From Myxococcota bacterium (GTDB lineage: Bacteria; Myxococcota_A; UBA796; UBA9615; JAKLKC01), in NCBI GenBank assembly GCA_023150875.1, contig JAKLKC010000003.1, positions 1 to 64,000 on the forward strand: a stretch of DNA of 64,000 bases, given 5' to 3'. Position 1 is the first letter of the stretch. Each line of letters begins with the position of its first letter. Made by a program: the position numbers and the translations under genes. Positions 26,095-35,897 of the stretch are shown here, one piece after another. The notes beneath the pieces were generated by a model that saw only the letters and a list, made by a program, of their open reading frames with translations, did not search any database and was not told where the DNA came from.

Positions 26095-29000
26095 CTACGC
26101 CTCGACCCGATACCGGATCACCAGGAAGGCGTCGCGGACGCCCGCCGAGGCCAGCCTCGGCGGGTCGTCCGCCGTCGCCCACGTCCCGGCGGGGGCACTG
26201 GCCAGCGCCAGGCGCCAGGTGCCGGTCTTCGCGTCCTCGACCTCGAAGCCTCCGCTGAACACCCCCGGCGCGTCGGGGCGCTCGGTGAGGGCGATGTCCG
26301 CCGGGTCGGGCAGGTCCGTGGAGCCGTCCTCGGTCGCGGTGCAGCTCAGCGCGAAGGCGGGCGCGGACGTGCCCGCCGTCGCCTCGGCGCCGAACACCCA
26401 CAGCTCGCCACCGACCGGCGCGAGCGTGGAGATCCGGCGGAAGGCGTAAGGGAAGCGCGCCCTCGACAGGTCCAGCCCCATCCCGCCCTCGGCCTGGAAC
26501 AGGGCGTTCCACTCCGAGGCGTCCTCGGTCCGAAGCGAGAACACCCTCCGCAGCTCCTGGCCCTCGGCGGCCTCGACCTCCCCGGCGACCCAGGCGGCGA
26601 CCGCGGCGGTGGCGGCGTCGCGCAGGCGCTCGCCCCCCTCCCGCGCGGTGTAGCGCAGGTGGAGGACGGCGTCGGAGAGGGTGGCGTAGTCGAAGGCCCG
26701 GTACCGGGCGGGCAGCTCGATGCGCCAGCGACTCTGCACGACGCCGTGGCCCTCGAAGGGCAGGTAACGCTCGTCCCGCAGGTTCAGCTCGAACAGGCCG
26801 CCGTCCTCGGTGCCTCGGCTGGTCACCACCCCCTGCGCCGGGCCGGGAAGCCAGGTGAAGCGCGCGTCGTCGGGGCTCGGGGTGCCGTAGCTCTCGGCGT
26901 CCGTGGTCTCGAGCTGGGCCGAGGTCCGCACGTAGCTGTCCAGCAGCCGGAGCGTGGCGTGCACCGGCGCGAAGGGTCCCGCCACGCAGGGCAGGGACAG
27001 GGTCACGGCCTTGATGCGGCGGTGGTAGAGCCCCGGCCGGTCCACGTCGAAGAGCATCTCGGGCAGCGTGACGTCGCAGGTGCCGGTGGCCTTGAGCGAC
27101 ATGAGCGCCCCGGGGTCCACCTGGGCGAGGGAGACGTGGCGGACCAGCTCGTACTCCCGCCGGGACTGCTCCAGGTACGCGACCTCCATCCGGTGCAGGT
27201 CCATGGCCAGCCGCTCCCCGGCCAGCAGCCCCTTGCGGAGGCTGTCCCAGTGGCTGGCCTGGACGAAGGAAGGAGGCGTCGCGGCCGCGACCTCGAACTG
27301 CCAGGCGCGCTCCGCCCGCCGGGCGAGGTCGAGGGCGAGCTGGTAGGCCTGGACGTACACGCTGGCGAGCTGGCCCACCATCCAGTCGTAGAGGTCGACG
27401 CCGGAGAACTTGGAGCGCAGGAAGGCGTCGGCCTCGGCGGCGTTGTCGCGCTGGAGGGCGTGGTTCGCCCGCTCGCGCTCGGCGATCTCGAGGCGCAGCC
27501 CGGCGGCTTCGATCTGGAGGTCGATGCTGGCGATCTCGCCGGTCGCCAGGTCGCATTGGAATTCCCAGTCCTGGGCGCGCCGCTGGTGGGAGGCGGCCAG
27601 GCCGGTGGTCGCGGCCACGGAGTCCGCGGTGACGGCGGCGAGGTTCATCACGTCCGCGGCGAACTTGATCGCCGCGGAGATCTGCTGGCCTCCGAACTGC
27701 CCGGTGACCCTGGGCGTCCCACCGAAGCCCTCGGCCCCCAGGTCGATCTGGGGGATGAGGGCCAGGCCGGCGGCCAGGGCCTCGATGCCCCCCGCCAGGG
27801 TCCGCAGCGTGCCCGCGGTGACCATCGAGGCCAACTGCGCGGTCTCCAGGTCGGACAGGCCGCCGTCCATCAGCCCCTGGAAGTGGGCCTGGCGCGCCTC
27901 CGCGAGCCCCCGGGCGGCCTTGATCGCCTCGATCCCCTTCCTCGCCTCGTCGACCTGGAGCTTGCGGACCTCGGCGACCGCGTCCAGCAGGGCCAGCTCG
28001 TGGGAGGAGCGCAGCCGGGCCAGGGCTTCGGCGTCCTTCTTCTCCAGCGCCGCCAGCAGCGCCGCCCCGAAGGCGCGGACCTCGCCGCACAGCTCCTTCG
28101 CGCGGGCGACCATGACGCCGTACCGGAAGGCCGGCACGGGGGCGTTGAGCGCGGCGAGGGCCGACGCGATCCCGGCCCCCCCGGCCACCGCGCGCACCAG
28201 GGCGCCGGGGTCGATGGGCGGATCGAACAGGGCCAGCGGCCGGGCCGCGCCGTCGATGTCGAGGCAGTGGCGGATCTTGTAGAGCCGGTCCGCCACGCGG
28301 TCCCAGTACGCGAGCAGCTTCTCGTCGCGGGGGACGCAGAAGTAGAGGGACGGGCTCAGCACCGGCGGCAGGTCGTCCCAGGCCGTGGACGTCGTCGGGT
28401 CCAACTCGGCGGTGACCTCGACGAGGGCGTTGGAGAACAGGTCGAGCTGGCCGCTGTCGTAGAGGTCCTGGAAGGACTGGGGCTCGGGGGCCTGGACCTC
28501 GACCTCCTCCGGCCGCGGACCCAGCAGCTCCGAGGCGAGCACGTACAGGAGTCGCGCCTGGTCTACGGACTCCAGCGTGTACTGCCGGAAGAAGGAGTCG
28601 CCCCACTCCATGAGGTTGTCGATGTACTTGAGCACGACGGTGCGCTGGTAGGCGCTCCACCGCAGGCGGGCGACGGCCCAGGGGCTGAAGGGGTTGTCGA
28701 GCCAGTACCGGATCTGCGCCGCGACGTCCTCGTAGATCGCGGACTTCGTGGCGGCCGTAGTCTCCGCCGAGAACAGGTGGAGGAGCCGGTCGATGCCGAG
28801 CGCGCCGTCGTCCTCGGCCCAGTACGTCTCATACAGCGGCTTCACCTTCCAGAAGCGCTGGGGGGTCTCCTCGTCGGCCTCGGCGGTGTCGGTCGGGTCG
28901 AAGACGTAGTGGAACCAGGTCCGGGCCTCCTCGAAGCGCTGGTTGCGCGAGAGGTGCACCGCGACCAGCAGCGGGGCGTGGAAGAACAGCTCCCAGTTGT

Positions 29001-32000
29001 ACAGGGAGTAGGTTCCCCCCTCGCTGAAGTCGATGTCGTCGAGGGGGTAGGCGTCGTTGCCCTCGGCGTCCTCGGCGACGACGAGGGACGTGGGCTCGTA
29101 GCCCAGCGCGGCCTCGCTGCCCTCGAAGGTCCAGGTGCCCAGCTTGTCCTTGTGGACGCCCTGGCGGCGCAGGAACTGCCGCTCCTCGTCGTCCAGCGCG
29201 GCGGAGTCCGGCCGGGGGTCCAGCAGTCCGTCGAGGCCGTAGGCGTTGAGGTGCTTGACGAAGAGGCGGACGTGGGGGTGGCGATTCGTGCGGAAGCGCC
29301 AGGTGCGCTCGAACTCCCAGGTGCCCCACAGGACCTCGAGGATCGAGGGCGACGCGTCCAGGTCGACGGAGAGTCCCACCGGCGCGGTGACGGCCAGCGT
29401 CGCCGAGGAGCTGGCGGGTGCGGAGCCCGGCGCGTCGGTGGAGAGCGTGTGGACACTCGGAGCGTCCGCGGCCTTCGCGCGGGCGGTCATCCCTCGGGGC
29501 GAGTAGCTCCCCAGCACGAGGGTCCCCGGCTCGACGGGCCCCGCGCCGGCCAGGTCGACCCCATCCCAGGGCGAGGGGGCCGGCCTCGGGGGGACGTCCT
29601 TCCCTTCGAAGATGTCCGGATCGTAGAAGCGCGGGTCGTCGAAGAAGGGTTCTTCGACGTCGGCGGGCGGCACGACGGAACCGGTCGAAGGATTCATCGG
29701 AGTGGGCGCATGGAGGGGCTCCCACCGGTATTCCTCCACCGGGTCGATGACGAACGAACGGCGGTCGTCGGCGTAGAAGAGCGTGGGGAAGTTGGGAGCG
29801 TCGTCGGGTCGATGGTAGCGATAGAGGGGGACGAGCGCGCGCGGCCCAGGGACACCCCTCAGCACGTCCACGTTGTCGGCCCAAGGATCGGCGGTCGCCG
29901 GAAGCGCGAGGTGGTCACCCTTGAGGCCGAGGTACGCCGTTGCCGAAGACCAGTCCGGTCCGAACGGCCGGCCCAGGCGCCCGATGGAGGATGCACCGGG
30001 CGTCCCCAGGTAGAAGGCCCGATCAGCGAGATCGAGACGATCCTGGAGGTCGAAGACGCCGTTCTCCGGGGCGGTGACCATCCACTCGAAGTACGCATGG
30101 GATATGGGGACGTACGCCGTGGACGAGCTGAATGCCGCCGGCCGGTAGACGAGCACGAAGCGCTGCCCCACCCGGGTCGTGCCCGCCTGGAGCACGTAGC
30201 GGTCGATGTCTTCCGTGGTCTCGTTCTCGAACCGGGCGAACTGCGTCGACAGCCCCTTCGGCGACCACGCCCCCTCGTGCAGGCGCGTCCAGGCGATCTG
30301 GGCCTCCAGCCACTTCGTGGACGGGTCGGGCCGGTGGTGCGACTCGCCCGGGTCGGGCACCGCCATCGTGGAAGGCGCCTCCTCCCTGGCCGTGAAAACC
30401 GGCCAGAACAGGTAAAGCCGGCGGTCCCAGACCACGGGTAGCAGGTGGTCCCCCTCGATCTCCACGCCGACGGGCCGCCAGGGGCCCCACACGCCGCCCT
30501 CGCGCCCCGGCTCGCGCACCCGGTGGAAGTACTTGTGGGGCCTCGCCCGGGTCCGGGCCACGACGTGCAGCCGGTCCACCGTCATCTCGTCGGGATCGGT
30601 CTCGCCCTCGGGCTCGACCTCGCGGACCGCGCCCCGGACCTCCAGGCGCGCCACCTCGTCCAACTTGGAGAGGTACTCGTGGTAGGCGCGGGCGACGTTC
30701 TCCTCGGTGACCTCGTCCTTGAGGATCGACGCCTCCAGCTCCTCGAAGAAGGGCGACTTGTCGTCGCGAAGCTCGGGCTCCATCCAGTGCTCGGGCCACA
30801 GGAAGACCTTGCGGTTGGCCTCCCAGACCCGGTAGCGGCTCATCCACTCCCAGGCCTCGCGGTCCGAGGTGGAGGGTTCGACGTCCTCGACGATGCCGAG
30901 CATCGCCTGTTGCACGAAGAGCTGGACGGCGGAGAGGGCCTCGCGGATCCGCGAGGTCTCGCCGCAGGCCCCCATCTGCACGTCGATGAGGAACCAGCGG
31001 TAGAGGTCGTCGGCGGTGTCGAAGTCCGGGAAGCGTTTGGCGAGCAGCCAGGCCACGAGGGCGTCCCGCTGCTTCCCCCGCAGCGCGTCGCGCACCGGGC
31101 GGGCCACCACCGGCCAGGAGATCTCGTCGTAGCGGGCGCGGACCGCCTGCTTGAGGTCGTCGGCGAGGGCGCGGCGATCCGCGGCGGCTGCCGGACGCCG
31201 GGCGAGGTCCCACAGGGTGTGGGCCGTGAGCCCGGTGCGCTGGACCAGGGCCATGGCGGCGGAGAGTCGGGCCCACCAGCGCTCGTCGGTCCAGGTCCCG
31301 GCGGCGTCGGCGTTGAACGCGCCGGCGCCTATGAGGAAGGCGAGGTCGGCCTCGGGCCAGCCGAGCTGGTCCACCAGGGTGGCGAGCCGCTCCGGCAGGG
31401 TCACGCCGGTCCAGTCGGGATCGGCACTCGCGGCGGCCTCGCGGGCGGCGCGGAGGAAGCCCGGCCAAGGGCCCTCGGCCTTGCCGAGGGCGGCGCGGAT
31501 CGCCCAGGCATCGCGCAGGCGGGTCCAGGCGGCGTAGGACGCCCGGAGCGCGGCGGGATCGGTGACCTCGTCCACCGGCAGCGCGTCCGGATCCAGCCAG
31601 TCCGCGTCGCGCAGGCCGCCCAGGAGCAGCGGCAGCTCGTCGACGCTCGGGGAGAGTCCGCCCAGGAGCGTGGCGACCGCGAACAGACGCCGCAGCGTCC
31701 GGGCCTGGGCGGGGAAGGCGCCGACGATGGGGTCCGGATCGCCCTCGGGCCACTCCGGGTCCTCGGCCGTGGCGAAGGCGGCGTGGACGAACAGGGCGAT
31801 GGCCGGCTCGGTGGTCGGGACGTCGGGATCGAGGCCGTCGGTGGCTTCGGTGGCGGCGTGGATGTACGTCCCGACCAGCGCGGTGGTGAGGTCGCCGCCC
31901 TGGCGGAGGGCCAGGGCGAGGGCCTCGGCGACCCGGGCCGGGGCGAGGTGCTCGCGGCGGTGCTGGAGCAGGGCGCCCAGGAGGAAGTCGTAGCGGGTGG

Positions 32001-35000
32001 CGCCGGCCTCGTGCTCGACGGCGGCGAGCGCGGCCGCGTCGGGGAGCCAGCCGGGGTTGCGCAGGAGCGCCCCGACCGTGGCGCGGGCCAACACGGCGGC
32101 CAGCCCCGCGTCGGACTCCAGCGCGGCCCAGGCCGAGTCGAAGTCGGCCTGCCAGGCGGCGACGGCGGTGGACGTGTCGGCGGACGCGCCGGTCCCGTCC
32201 GCCCCCCAGTCGACCAGCGTGTCGGCGTCGAGCCCGGCGAGGCCGGTGAAACCCACCAGCGCCGGAACCAGCGTGTCGCGGATCCAGGCGTCGTGGGGAA
32301 CCTCGAAACTCTCGGGCAGCACCTGGGCCAGCACCTCGGAGAGCCGTCCCCCGTCGGCGTCGGCGGTGGGCGCCAGCTCGGCGGCGGTCTCCCGGAGGCG
32401 CGAGCGCAGGGTGCGCAGCACCGTCCCCAGCGGATCGTGCTCGATGGCGGGCAGCTCGCGGGTCAGGAGAGCGGACACCTTGGAAAGGGAGAGCGGCGCC
32501 CGGCGCGCGGCGGCGGCCTCGTCCACCAGGTCCCGAGTCGCGGCCGGACCCGAGAAGGGATCGATGCCCGTCAGCTCCAGCAGGGACACGAAGTCGGCCA
32601 CCTTCAGCTTCAGCGCGCGGGCCAGGGTCGCGGCCCCGTACAGCCGGGACAGGTTGGCCAGGTCCAGGGGCGTCGCCGTATCGGTGGGGAAGAGGTGGTC
32701 GAGCAGGCGCTCCAGGTCCTCGGCCTTCAGGCGCATCGCGCCGAGGGCCACAGCGACGTGCTCGCCGTCGGTGCTCGGGCGGAGGGTCGAGAGCATCGGC
32801 GTGGGGTCGGCCAGCTCCGTGCGGGTGGTGTCGAGGGAGAACGCCGGGTCCACCGGGCCCCGCCCGGGGTCCTGGAAGCGGCGGTCGTAGAGCGAGGGCT
32901 CGTCGGGATCCGGCGCGTCCGTAGGCACGGCGCCCCACAGGCTCACCAGCTCCTCGACCGACAGCTTCAGCTCGGTGCGGAGGCGATGGATCTCCACCAC
33001 TCCGGTGAAGGTGGCGGAGGTCCCGCCCGCGTCGGCGTCCAGCGAGCCGCCCAGGGCGACGAGGGCCTTGTCGAGGTCGTAGGCGGTCCATCCCAGGGCG
33101 CGGCGGAGGCGCTCGAAGCGGGGGATCCGCCCGAGCACGCCCCGGATCCACGGGTCGATCTCGGCGGCCACCGGCCAGTCGCTCGCACCGTCGGACACCG
33201 TCAGGGTCGCCAGGGAGAGGTCGCAGGTGCCCTCGGCCAGCGCGATCCGCACGCGGAAGCCGTCGGCGTCGGCCGGGTTCACGAAGCGGCAGCGCAGCAC
33301 CGGGTCGAACGCCTCGTAGTCGAGCTGGGCACGTCGCATCCAAGCGCGCACGGGCTCGGTCGATGGCACGGACCACGCGGCGTCGGCGTCCGCCAGCGCC
33401 CAGTCGGCCGCGCCGGCCGGGTGGAGCACGATGTCCAGGGCCTCGGGAGCGAGCCCGATGCGCTCCCGGGCGGCTTCCTGGCGCGCGGCGTCGCTGGGAT
33501 CGGCGACCGGGTCCGCCGTCCCCAGGGCCTCCATGAGGGCGACCCGGGTGGTGGCGGCCAGCGGCAGGTAGGCGCGGACCTCCTCGTCGGCGAGGTCGAA
33601 GGGGAGGGTCCACGGGTGGCGCAGGACGACTGCGGACAGGGTGGTGTAGGCGTCGTCCTCCTGGTGCTCGGGGTGGAGCGCCAGGTCGGCGGCCCGTCCC
33701 GTGGTCTGCCGCTCGGCGCCCCCGCCGGCGACGGCGTGCTCCAGCACCTCGTTCACGAGGTCGATGTAGGGCAGGACGGTGCCGGCGTTGTCGCAGTCCA
33801 GGTGGATGAGCGGGATGTCCGGACGCCGCTCCAGGAGCCTGTCGTACCAGCCGGGGTGCTCGCCGCCGGTGGGCGGATCCACCAGGAAGTGGAGCAGGTC
33901 CGTGAGGTAGGCCGCCGGCGAGAGCACCGAGCGGCAGTGGGCGCAGGCGCAGGCATCGGCGCTGCCGAACAGCTCCGACCAGCTCGGCATGCCCACCTGG
34001 GACGAGGTGTCCACCGCCACGAACTTCGCGAGGGCGGCCTTGGAACCGCCGCCCGCCGCCCAGGGCTGGAGGCCGTTCAGGTCGGCGCGGTAGCGCATCA
34101 TCGCCGTGTGGGCGACCATCGTGGCCGAGGCCGCCCGCCGCCAGACCTTCAGCGCGCTGGCCTGCCCGCCCAGGGCGTCCCCGTGGTGGTCGAGGAAGGC
34201 GCGCTTGCCCATCCGGGCGATGCGGGGCGCCGAGTCGAGGCCGCGGTCCAGCAGCGTGCGCATGCGCCCCAGGCGGTCGGGGCCGCGGACCAGGCGGAAG
34301 ACGCGGGTGGCCCGGGCCAGCGCCCCGGCGGACTCGGCGGGCAGCGCGTGCTTGGCGGTGAAGGCGCGGACGCTGGTCGCGGCGAGGTCCAGGTCGGCGT
34401 GCTCCGCGAACAGCGCCACGAGCCGGGCCTCGTCGTCGCGGGGCGCCTCCGCCATCCGCGCGGCGACGTAGGCGTTGGGGAAGGCGATCTCCACCGTGGC
34501 GGCCAGGGCCTGGGCGGTGCCGGGGACCGCCTCCACGCCCGCGCCCGCGAGCAGCTTCGCCCAGCCGGCGACGTCGTAGCGCACGAGGTCGGAGACGGCG
34601 GCGACCCCGTCGGAGAGGAGCTTCTCCGTGACTTGGAGGTTCCCGAGGGTGAGGGTGTCGAGCTGGAGCACGAGCTGCGCGCGCTGGACGACGGCGGGGT
34701 CCTCGAAGCCGGCGATCCCTGGGAGCTTCTCCCAGAACGAGGCGACATCGCCCTCGTGGGTGAACCAGGCCTGGGTGAAGGCGTCGGCCCTGCGGGCGTC
34801 GAGACCGGCGGCGAGCAGTCGGGCGACGTCGGCGCCGGTGCGGGGCTCGACCGGGGCACGCCGGGGACGATCCTGCCTCGGGCCGCGGGCGAAGCCGGCG
34901 GTGAGGGACTTCACGGAGGCGGCGACGTCCCGCGCGGAGAGCCGGACCCGGTTCGCCTTCGTGGCGGACTCCAGCCGGGACCGGAGGTCCTGGGCCCGCA

Positions 35001-35880
35001 GCGTGCGCACGGCGGCCGAGGTACGGATGCCCCCGGCGCGGAGGGCGAAGGCCACCTCCGGGGAGATCGCGAGGGGAGGCTCGCCGTGGGCCAGGTCCCG
35101 GGAGAGGCGGTGCGCGGCGACCCACTCCCGCAGCGCGCTCGGGCGGGTGTCGGTGGAGCGGGCCAGGCTCCCGACCTCGGCGTCCTCCAGCTCGTCCGGC
35201 GACAGCTCCCCGAGCCAGGGGCCGACCCTGCGGGCGATGCGTTCATAGGCTGATGGGCCGCGGGCGGCGCCGTCGTCGAGCACCGGGTCGAGCACCAGGG
35301 TCGGCGAGGCGCGGCGCAGGACCTTGGAACGGAAGCGCTCCTCGCCTCCGGCGTCGCGGACCACGAGCACCAGGTCGGCGAGGGGCTTGCCCGCGGGGCG
35401 GAGCTGGGCTCGGGTGTAGCTCAGGGTGTACGTTCCCCGCTCGTCGACCTGCGCCTTTGCAAGCGGGAGGGGCTCGCCCCGAAAGGGCTGGTCGAGGGCC
35501 TCGATGGTCCAGCCCGGACCGAGTCCGGAGGCGTGGACGCGGCCGCGGACGGTGTGGGGTGTGGGCTTGCCCGGGAGGGGCTCGTCCGCGAGCGCGATCC
35601 GGAAGGTCCTGCCGCCGTCGCGGGTGTTCCAGCGCAACGTGTGCTCGGTGTCGGCGAGCAGGCGCTCCCCCGACCACACACGGAAGGAGACGTGGGGTCG
35701 ATCCTCGCCGAACAGCGCGGTGAGGAGGGCGTCGGACAGGTCGATGGGCGTGCGGCCCTGCTCGTCGGGGGCGGCCACCGCGATCGGGACGCGCCCGGGA
35801 CTGGTGAGCACCTCGATCGACGAGAGGCTGACGGCACCGGCCCCGTCTGCGGGTGAGGGAAGGATGAGGCAGCGAGACAT
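26095..35880 (-). CDS. TcA subunit of a Tc (ABC) toxin complex
   Basis: 3261 residues, longer than classical TcdA (about 2500). Order: a transthyretin-like N-terminal domain (VRGRVHASGLGPGWTIEALD, then DERGTYTLSYT); the alpha-helical region with CACAHCRSVLSPAAYLTDLL and LPYIDLVNEVLEHAV near 640-720; ELKLSVEELVSLWGAVPTD near 970; the neuraminidase-like region with WLLAKRFPDFDTADDLYRWF and YRVWEANRKVFLWPEHW near 1610-1745; pore-channel helices about 2515-2870; and the TcB-binding domain about 2920-3110 (DVTLPEMLFDVDRPGLYHRR). TcA forms the pentameric receptor-binding pore and injects the toxin held by TcB-TcC. ATG at 35880 has GGAG at a good distance; the upstream frame extension overlaps the immunity gene. 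Last gene of the operon, 17 bp after the immunity gene. Confidence 0.93.
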   Translation of the reverse strand: MSRCLILPSPADGAGAVSLSSIEVLTSPGRVPIAVAAPDEQGRTPIDLSDALLTALFGEDRPHVSFRVWSGERLLADTEHTLRWNTRDGGRTFRIALADEPLPGKPTPHTVRGRVHASGLGPGWTIEALDQPFRGEPLPLAKAQVDERGTYTLSYTRAQLRPAGKPLADLVLVVRDAGGEERFRSKVLRRASPTLVLDPVLDDGAARGPSAYERIARRVGPWLGELSPDELEDAEVGSLARSTDTRPSALREWVAAHRLSRDLAHGEPPLAISPEVAFALRAGGIRTSAAVRTLRAQDLRSRLESATKANRVRLSARDVAASVKSLTAGFARGPRQDRPRRAPVEPRTGADVARLLAAGLDARRADAFTQAWFTHEGDVASFWEKLPGIAGFEDPAVVQRAQLVLQLDTLTLGNLQVTEKLLSDGVAAVSDLVRYDVAGWAKLLAGAGVEAVPGTAQALAATVEIAFPNAYVAARMAEAPRDDEARLVALFAEHADLDLAATSVRAFTAKHALPAESAGALARATRVFRLVRGPDRLGRMRTLLDRGLDSAPRIARMGKRAFLDHHGDALGGQASALKVWRRAASATMVAHTAMMRYRADLNGLQPWAAGGGSKAALAKFVAVDTSSQVGMPSWSELFGSADACACAHCRSVLSPAAYLTDLLHFLVDPPTGGEHPGWYDRLLERRPDIPLIHLDCDNAGTVLPYIDLVNEVLEHAVAGGGAERQTTGRAADLALHPEHQEDDAYTTLSAVVLRHPWTLPFDLADEEVRAYLPLAATTRVALMEALGTADPVADPSDAARQEAARERIGLAPEALDIVLHPAGAADWALADADAAWSVPSTEPVRAWMRRAQLDYEAFDPVLRCRFVNPADADGFRVRIALAEGTCDLSLATLTVSDGASDWPVAAEIDPWIRGVLGRIPRFERLRRALGWTAYDLDKALVALGGSLDADAGGTSATFTGVVEIHRLRTELKLSVEELVSLWGAVPTDAPDPDEPSLYDRRFQDPGRGPVDPAFSLDTTRTELADPTPMLSTLRPSTDGEHVAVALGAMRLKAEDLERLLDHLFPTDTATPLDLANLSRLYGAATLARALKLKVADFVSLLELTGIDPFSGPAATRDLVDEAAAARRAPLSLSKVSALLTRELPAIEHDPLGTVLRTLRSRLRETAAELAPTADADGGRLSEVLAQVLPESFEVPHDAWIRDTLVPALVGFTGLAGLDADTLVDWGADGTGASADTSTAVAAWQADFDSAWAALESDAGLAAVLARATVGALLRNPGWLPDAAALAAVEHEAGATRYDFLLGALLQHRREHLAPARVAEALALALRQGGDLTTALVGTYIHAATEATDGLDPDVPTTEPAIALFVHAAFATAEDPEWPEGDPDPIVGAFPAQARTLRRLFAVATLLGGLSPSVDELPLLLGGLRDADWLDPDALPVDEVTDPAALRASYAAWTRLRDAWAIRAALGKAEGPWPGFLRAAREAAASADPDWTGVTLPERLATLVDQLGWPEADLAFLIGAGAFNADAAGTWTDERWWARLSAAMALVQRTGLTAHTLWDLARRPAAAADRRALADDLKQAVRARYDEISWPVVARPVRDALRGKQRDALVAWLLAKRFPDFDTADDLYRWFLIDVQMGACGETSRIREALSAVQLFVQQAMLGIVEDVEPSTSDREAWEWMSRYRVWEANRKVFLWPEHWMEPELRDDKSPFFEELEASILKDEVTEENVARAYHEYLSKLDEVARLEVRGAVREVEPEGETDPDEMTVDRLHVVARTRARPHKYFHRVREPGREGGVWGPWRPVGVEIEGDHLLPVVWDRRLYLFWPVFTAREEAPSTMAVPDPGESHHRPDPSTKWLEAQIAWTRLHEGAWSPKGLSTQFARFENETTEDIDRYVLQAGTTRVGQRFVLVYRPAAFSSSTAYVPISHAYFEWMVTAPENGVFDLQDRLDLADRAFYLGTPGASSIGRLGRPFGPDWSSATAYLGLKGDHLALPATADPWADNVDVLRGVPGPRALVPLYRYHRPDDAPNFPTLFYADDRRSFVIDPVEEYRWEPLHAPTPMNPSTGSVVPPADVEEPFFDDPRFYDPDIFEGKDVPPRPAPSPWDGVDLAGAGPVEPGTLVLGSYSPRGMTARAKAADAPSVHTLSTDAPGSAPASSSATLAVTAPVGLSVDLDASPSILEVLWGTWEFERTWRFRTNRHPHVRLFVKHLNAYGLDGLLDPRPDSAALDDEERQFLRRQGVHKDKLGTWTFEGSEAALGYEPTSLVVAEDAEGNDAYPLDDIDFSEGGTYSLYNWELFFHAPLLVAVHLSRNQRFEEARTWFHYVFDPTDTAEADEETPQRFWKVKPLYETYWAEDDGALGIDRLLHLFSAETTAATKSAIYEDVAAQIRYWLDNPFSPWAVARLRWSAYQRTVVLKYIDNLMEWGDSFFRQYTLESVDQARLLYVLASELLGPRPEEVEVQAPEPQSFQDLYDSGQLDLFSNALVEVTAELDPTTSTAWDDLPPVLSPSLYFCVPRDEKLLAYWDRVADRLYKIRHCLDIDGAARPLALFDPPIDPGALVRAVAGGAGIASALAALNAPVPAFRYGVMVARAKELCGEVRAFGAALLAALEKKDAEALARLRSSHELALLDAVAEVRKLQVDEARKGIEAIKAARGLAEARQAHFQGLMDGGLSDLETAQLASMVTAGTLRTLAGGIEALAAGLALIPQIDLGAEGFGGTPRVTGQFGGQQISAAIKFAADVMNLAAVTADSVAATTGLAASHQRRAQDWEFQCDLATGEIASIDLQIEAAGLRLEIAERERANHALQRDNAAEADAFLRSKFSGVDLYDWMVGQLASVYVQAYQLALDLARRAERAWQFEVAAATPPSFVQASHWDSLRKGLLAGERLAMDLHRMEVAYLEQSRREYELVRHVSLAQVDPGALMSLKATGTCDVTLPEMLFDVDRPGLYHRRIKAVTLSLPCVAGPFAPVHATLRLLDSYVRTSAQLETTDAESYGTPSPDDARFTWLPGPAQGVVTSRGTEDGGLFELNLRDERYLPFEGHGVVQSRWRIELPARYRAFDYATLSDAVLHLRYTAREGGERLRDAATAAVAAWVAGEVEAAEGQELRRVFSLRTEDASEWNALFQAEGGMGLDLSRARFPYAFRRISTLAPVGGELWVFGAEATAGTSAPAFALSCTATEDGSTDLPDPADIALTERPDAPGVFSGGFEVEDAKTGTWRLALASAPAGTWATADDPPRLASAGVRDAFLVIRYRVEA

Positions 35881-35897
35881 GCGCGGCTCCGGGCCTT

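Noticed and set aside
30445..35253. 1602-residue open frame on the plus strand opposite TcA
   Set aside because: Composition follows from reading the TcA codons backwards in GC-rich DNA; no domain, no ribosome site, and TcA has clear family motifs.
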